Of a stretch of DNA of 6,323 nucleotides, positions 6,238-6,323 are shown one piece after another (within the stretch, counting starts at the first letter, position 1; each line of letters opens with the position of its first letter). The translations under genes were made by a program, and so were the position numbers. The DNA comes from Deltaproteobacteria bacterium (GTDB taxonomy: Bacteria; Desulfobacterota_B; Binatia; UBA9968), in NCBI GenBank assembly GCA_027297485.1, contig JAPUHZ010000458.1, positions 1-6,323 on the forward strand. The letters are read 5' to 3'. The notes under the pieces are model-generated. The model was not told where the DNA came from. It ran no database searches and saw only the letters and a list, made by a program, of their open reading frames with translations.

Positions 6238-6323
6238 ATCTGTGCTTTCTTTAAGTACCTTGAATCCCTCCGGCAATCCTTCTATCACGTCGGTGGCGAT
6301 CATCCCTATCTCTCCTCTGCCTC
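6229..6323 (-). CDS. nnr: C-terminal end of probable NAD(P)H-hydrate epimerase/dehydratase
   Basis: Only the last 30 residues are in the window; they end in a TGA at 6231-6229. The peptide GEIGMIATDVIEGLPEGFKV resembles the C-terminus of the ADP-dependent (S)-NAD(P)H-hydrate dehydratase domain (G-x-x-G-x-(I/L)-A-(T/S)-D-(L/V)-(L/I)-x-x-(L/I)-P). That enzyme repairs damaged NADHX and NADPHX, often fused to the epimerase. The position directly before tsaE is the classic one for nnr and supports the call. Only the dehydratase end can be seen, so whether the epimerase half is present is unknown. The final five residues (STDQL) run into the repeat array. Confidence 0.65.
   Translation of the reverse strand, partial: GRGEIGMIATDVIEGLPEGFKVLKESTDQL

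Overview
The window is a compact run of seven genes, all read from the minus strand (right to left). It looks like a Gram-negative bacterium: there is a periplasmic efflux adaptor with a signal peptide, and the order nnr-tsaE-lysC-cimA recalls clusters known from Deltaproteobacteria-type and related deep Gram-negative lineages. The lineage is an inference from gene order and style; no rRNA or taxon-specific marker is present. No plus-strand gene, tRNA, rRNA, CRISPR array or insertion sequence was found, and no gap between genes exceeds about 160 bases.

Layout in the direction of transcription: the last 30 codons of a probable NAD(P)H-hydrate repair enzyme (right edge); tsaE, the ATPase of the tRNA t6A37 synthesis complex; a 152-base spacer full of short-period repeats and inverted repeats; lysC, aspartate kinase, with a convincing internal start for a separate regulatory beta subunit; cimA, citramalate synthase, overlapping lysC by ATGA; a 132-base structured spacer; mtaB, the methylthiotransferase that acts on t6A37; rnc, RNase III, starting 6 bases after mtaB in the same reading frame; and the first 130 residues of an RND/MFP-type efflux adaptor running off the left edge.

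Functional themes: lysC and cimA are coupled branched-chain/aspartate-family amino-acid genes (aspartyl phosphate; citramalate for isoleucine). tsaE and mtaB act one after the other on the same tRNA base (A37 to t6A to ms2t6A). rnc adds RNA processing. Gaps are small enough for one long transcript, but promoters and transcript ends were not identifiable.

The least ordinary aspects are: (1) degenerate 7-nt and 8-nt period repeats at gene borders, translated into both ends of TsaE and the tail of MtaB; (2) a textbook Shine-Dalgarno and ATG inside lysC giving a 161-residue beta subunit; (3) RNase III with Gly at a normally Asp metal-binding position; (4) an in-frame UAG-CAG-UCA junction between mtaB and rnc; (5) a C5 homopolymer near the end of cimA where a one-base change would add a coding-like tail.
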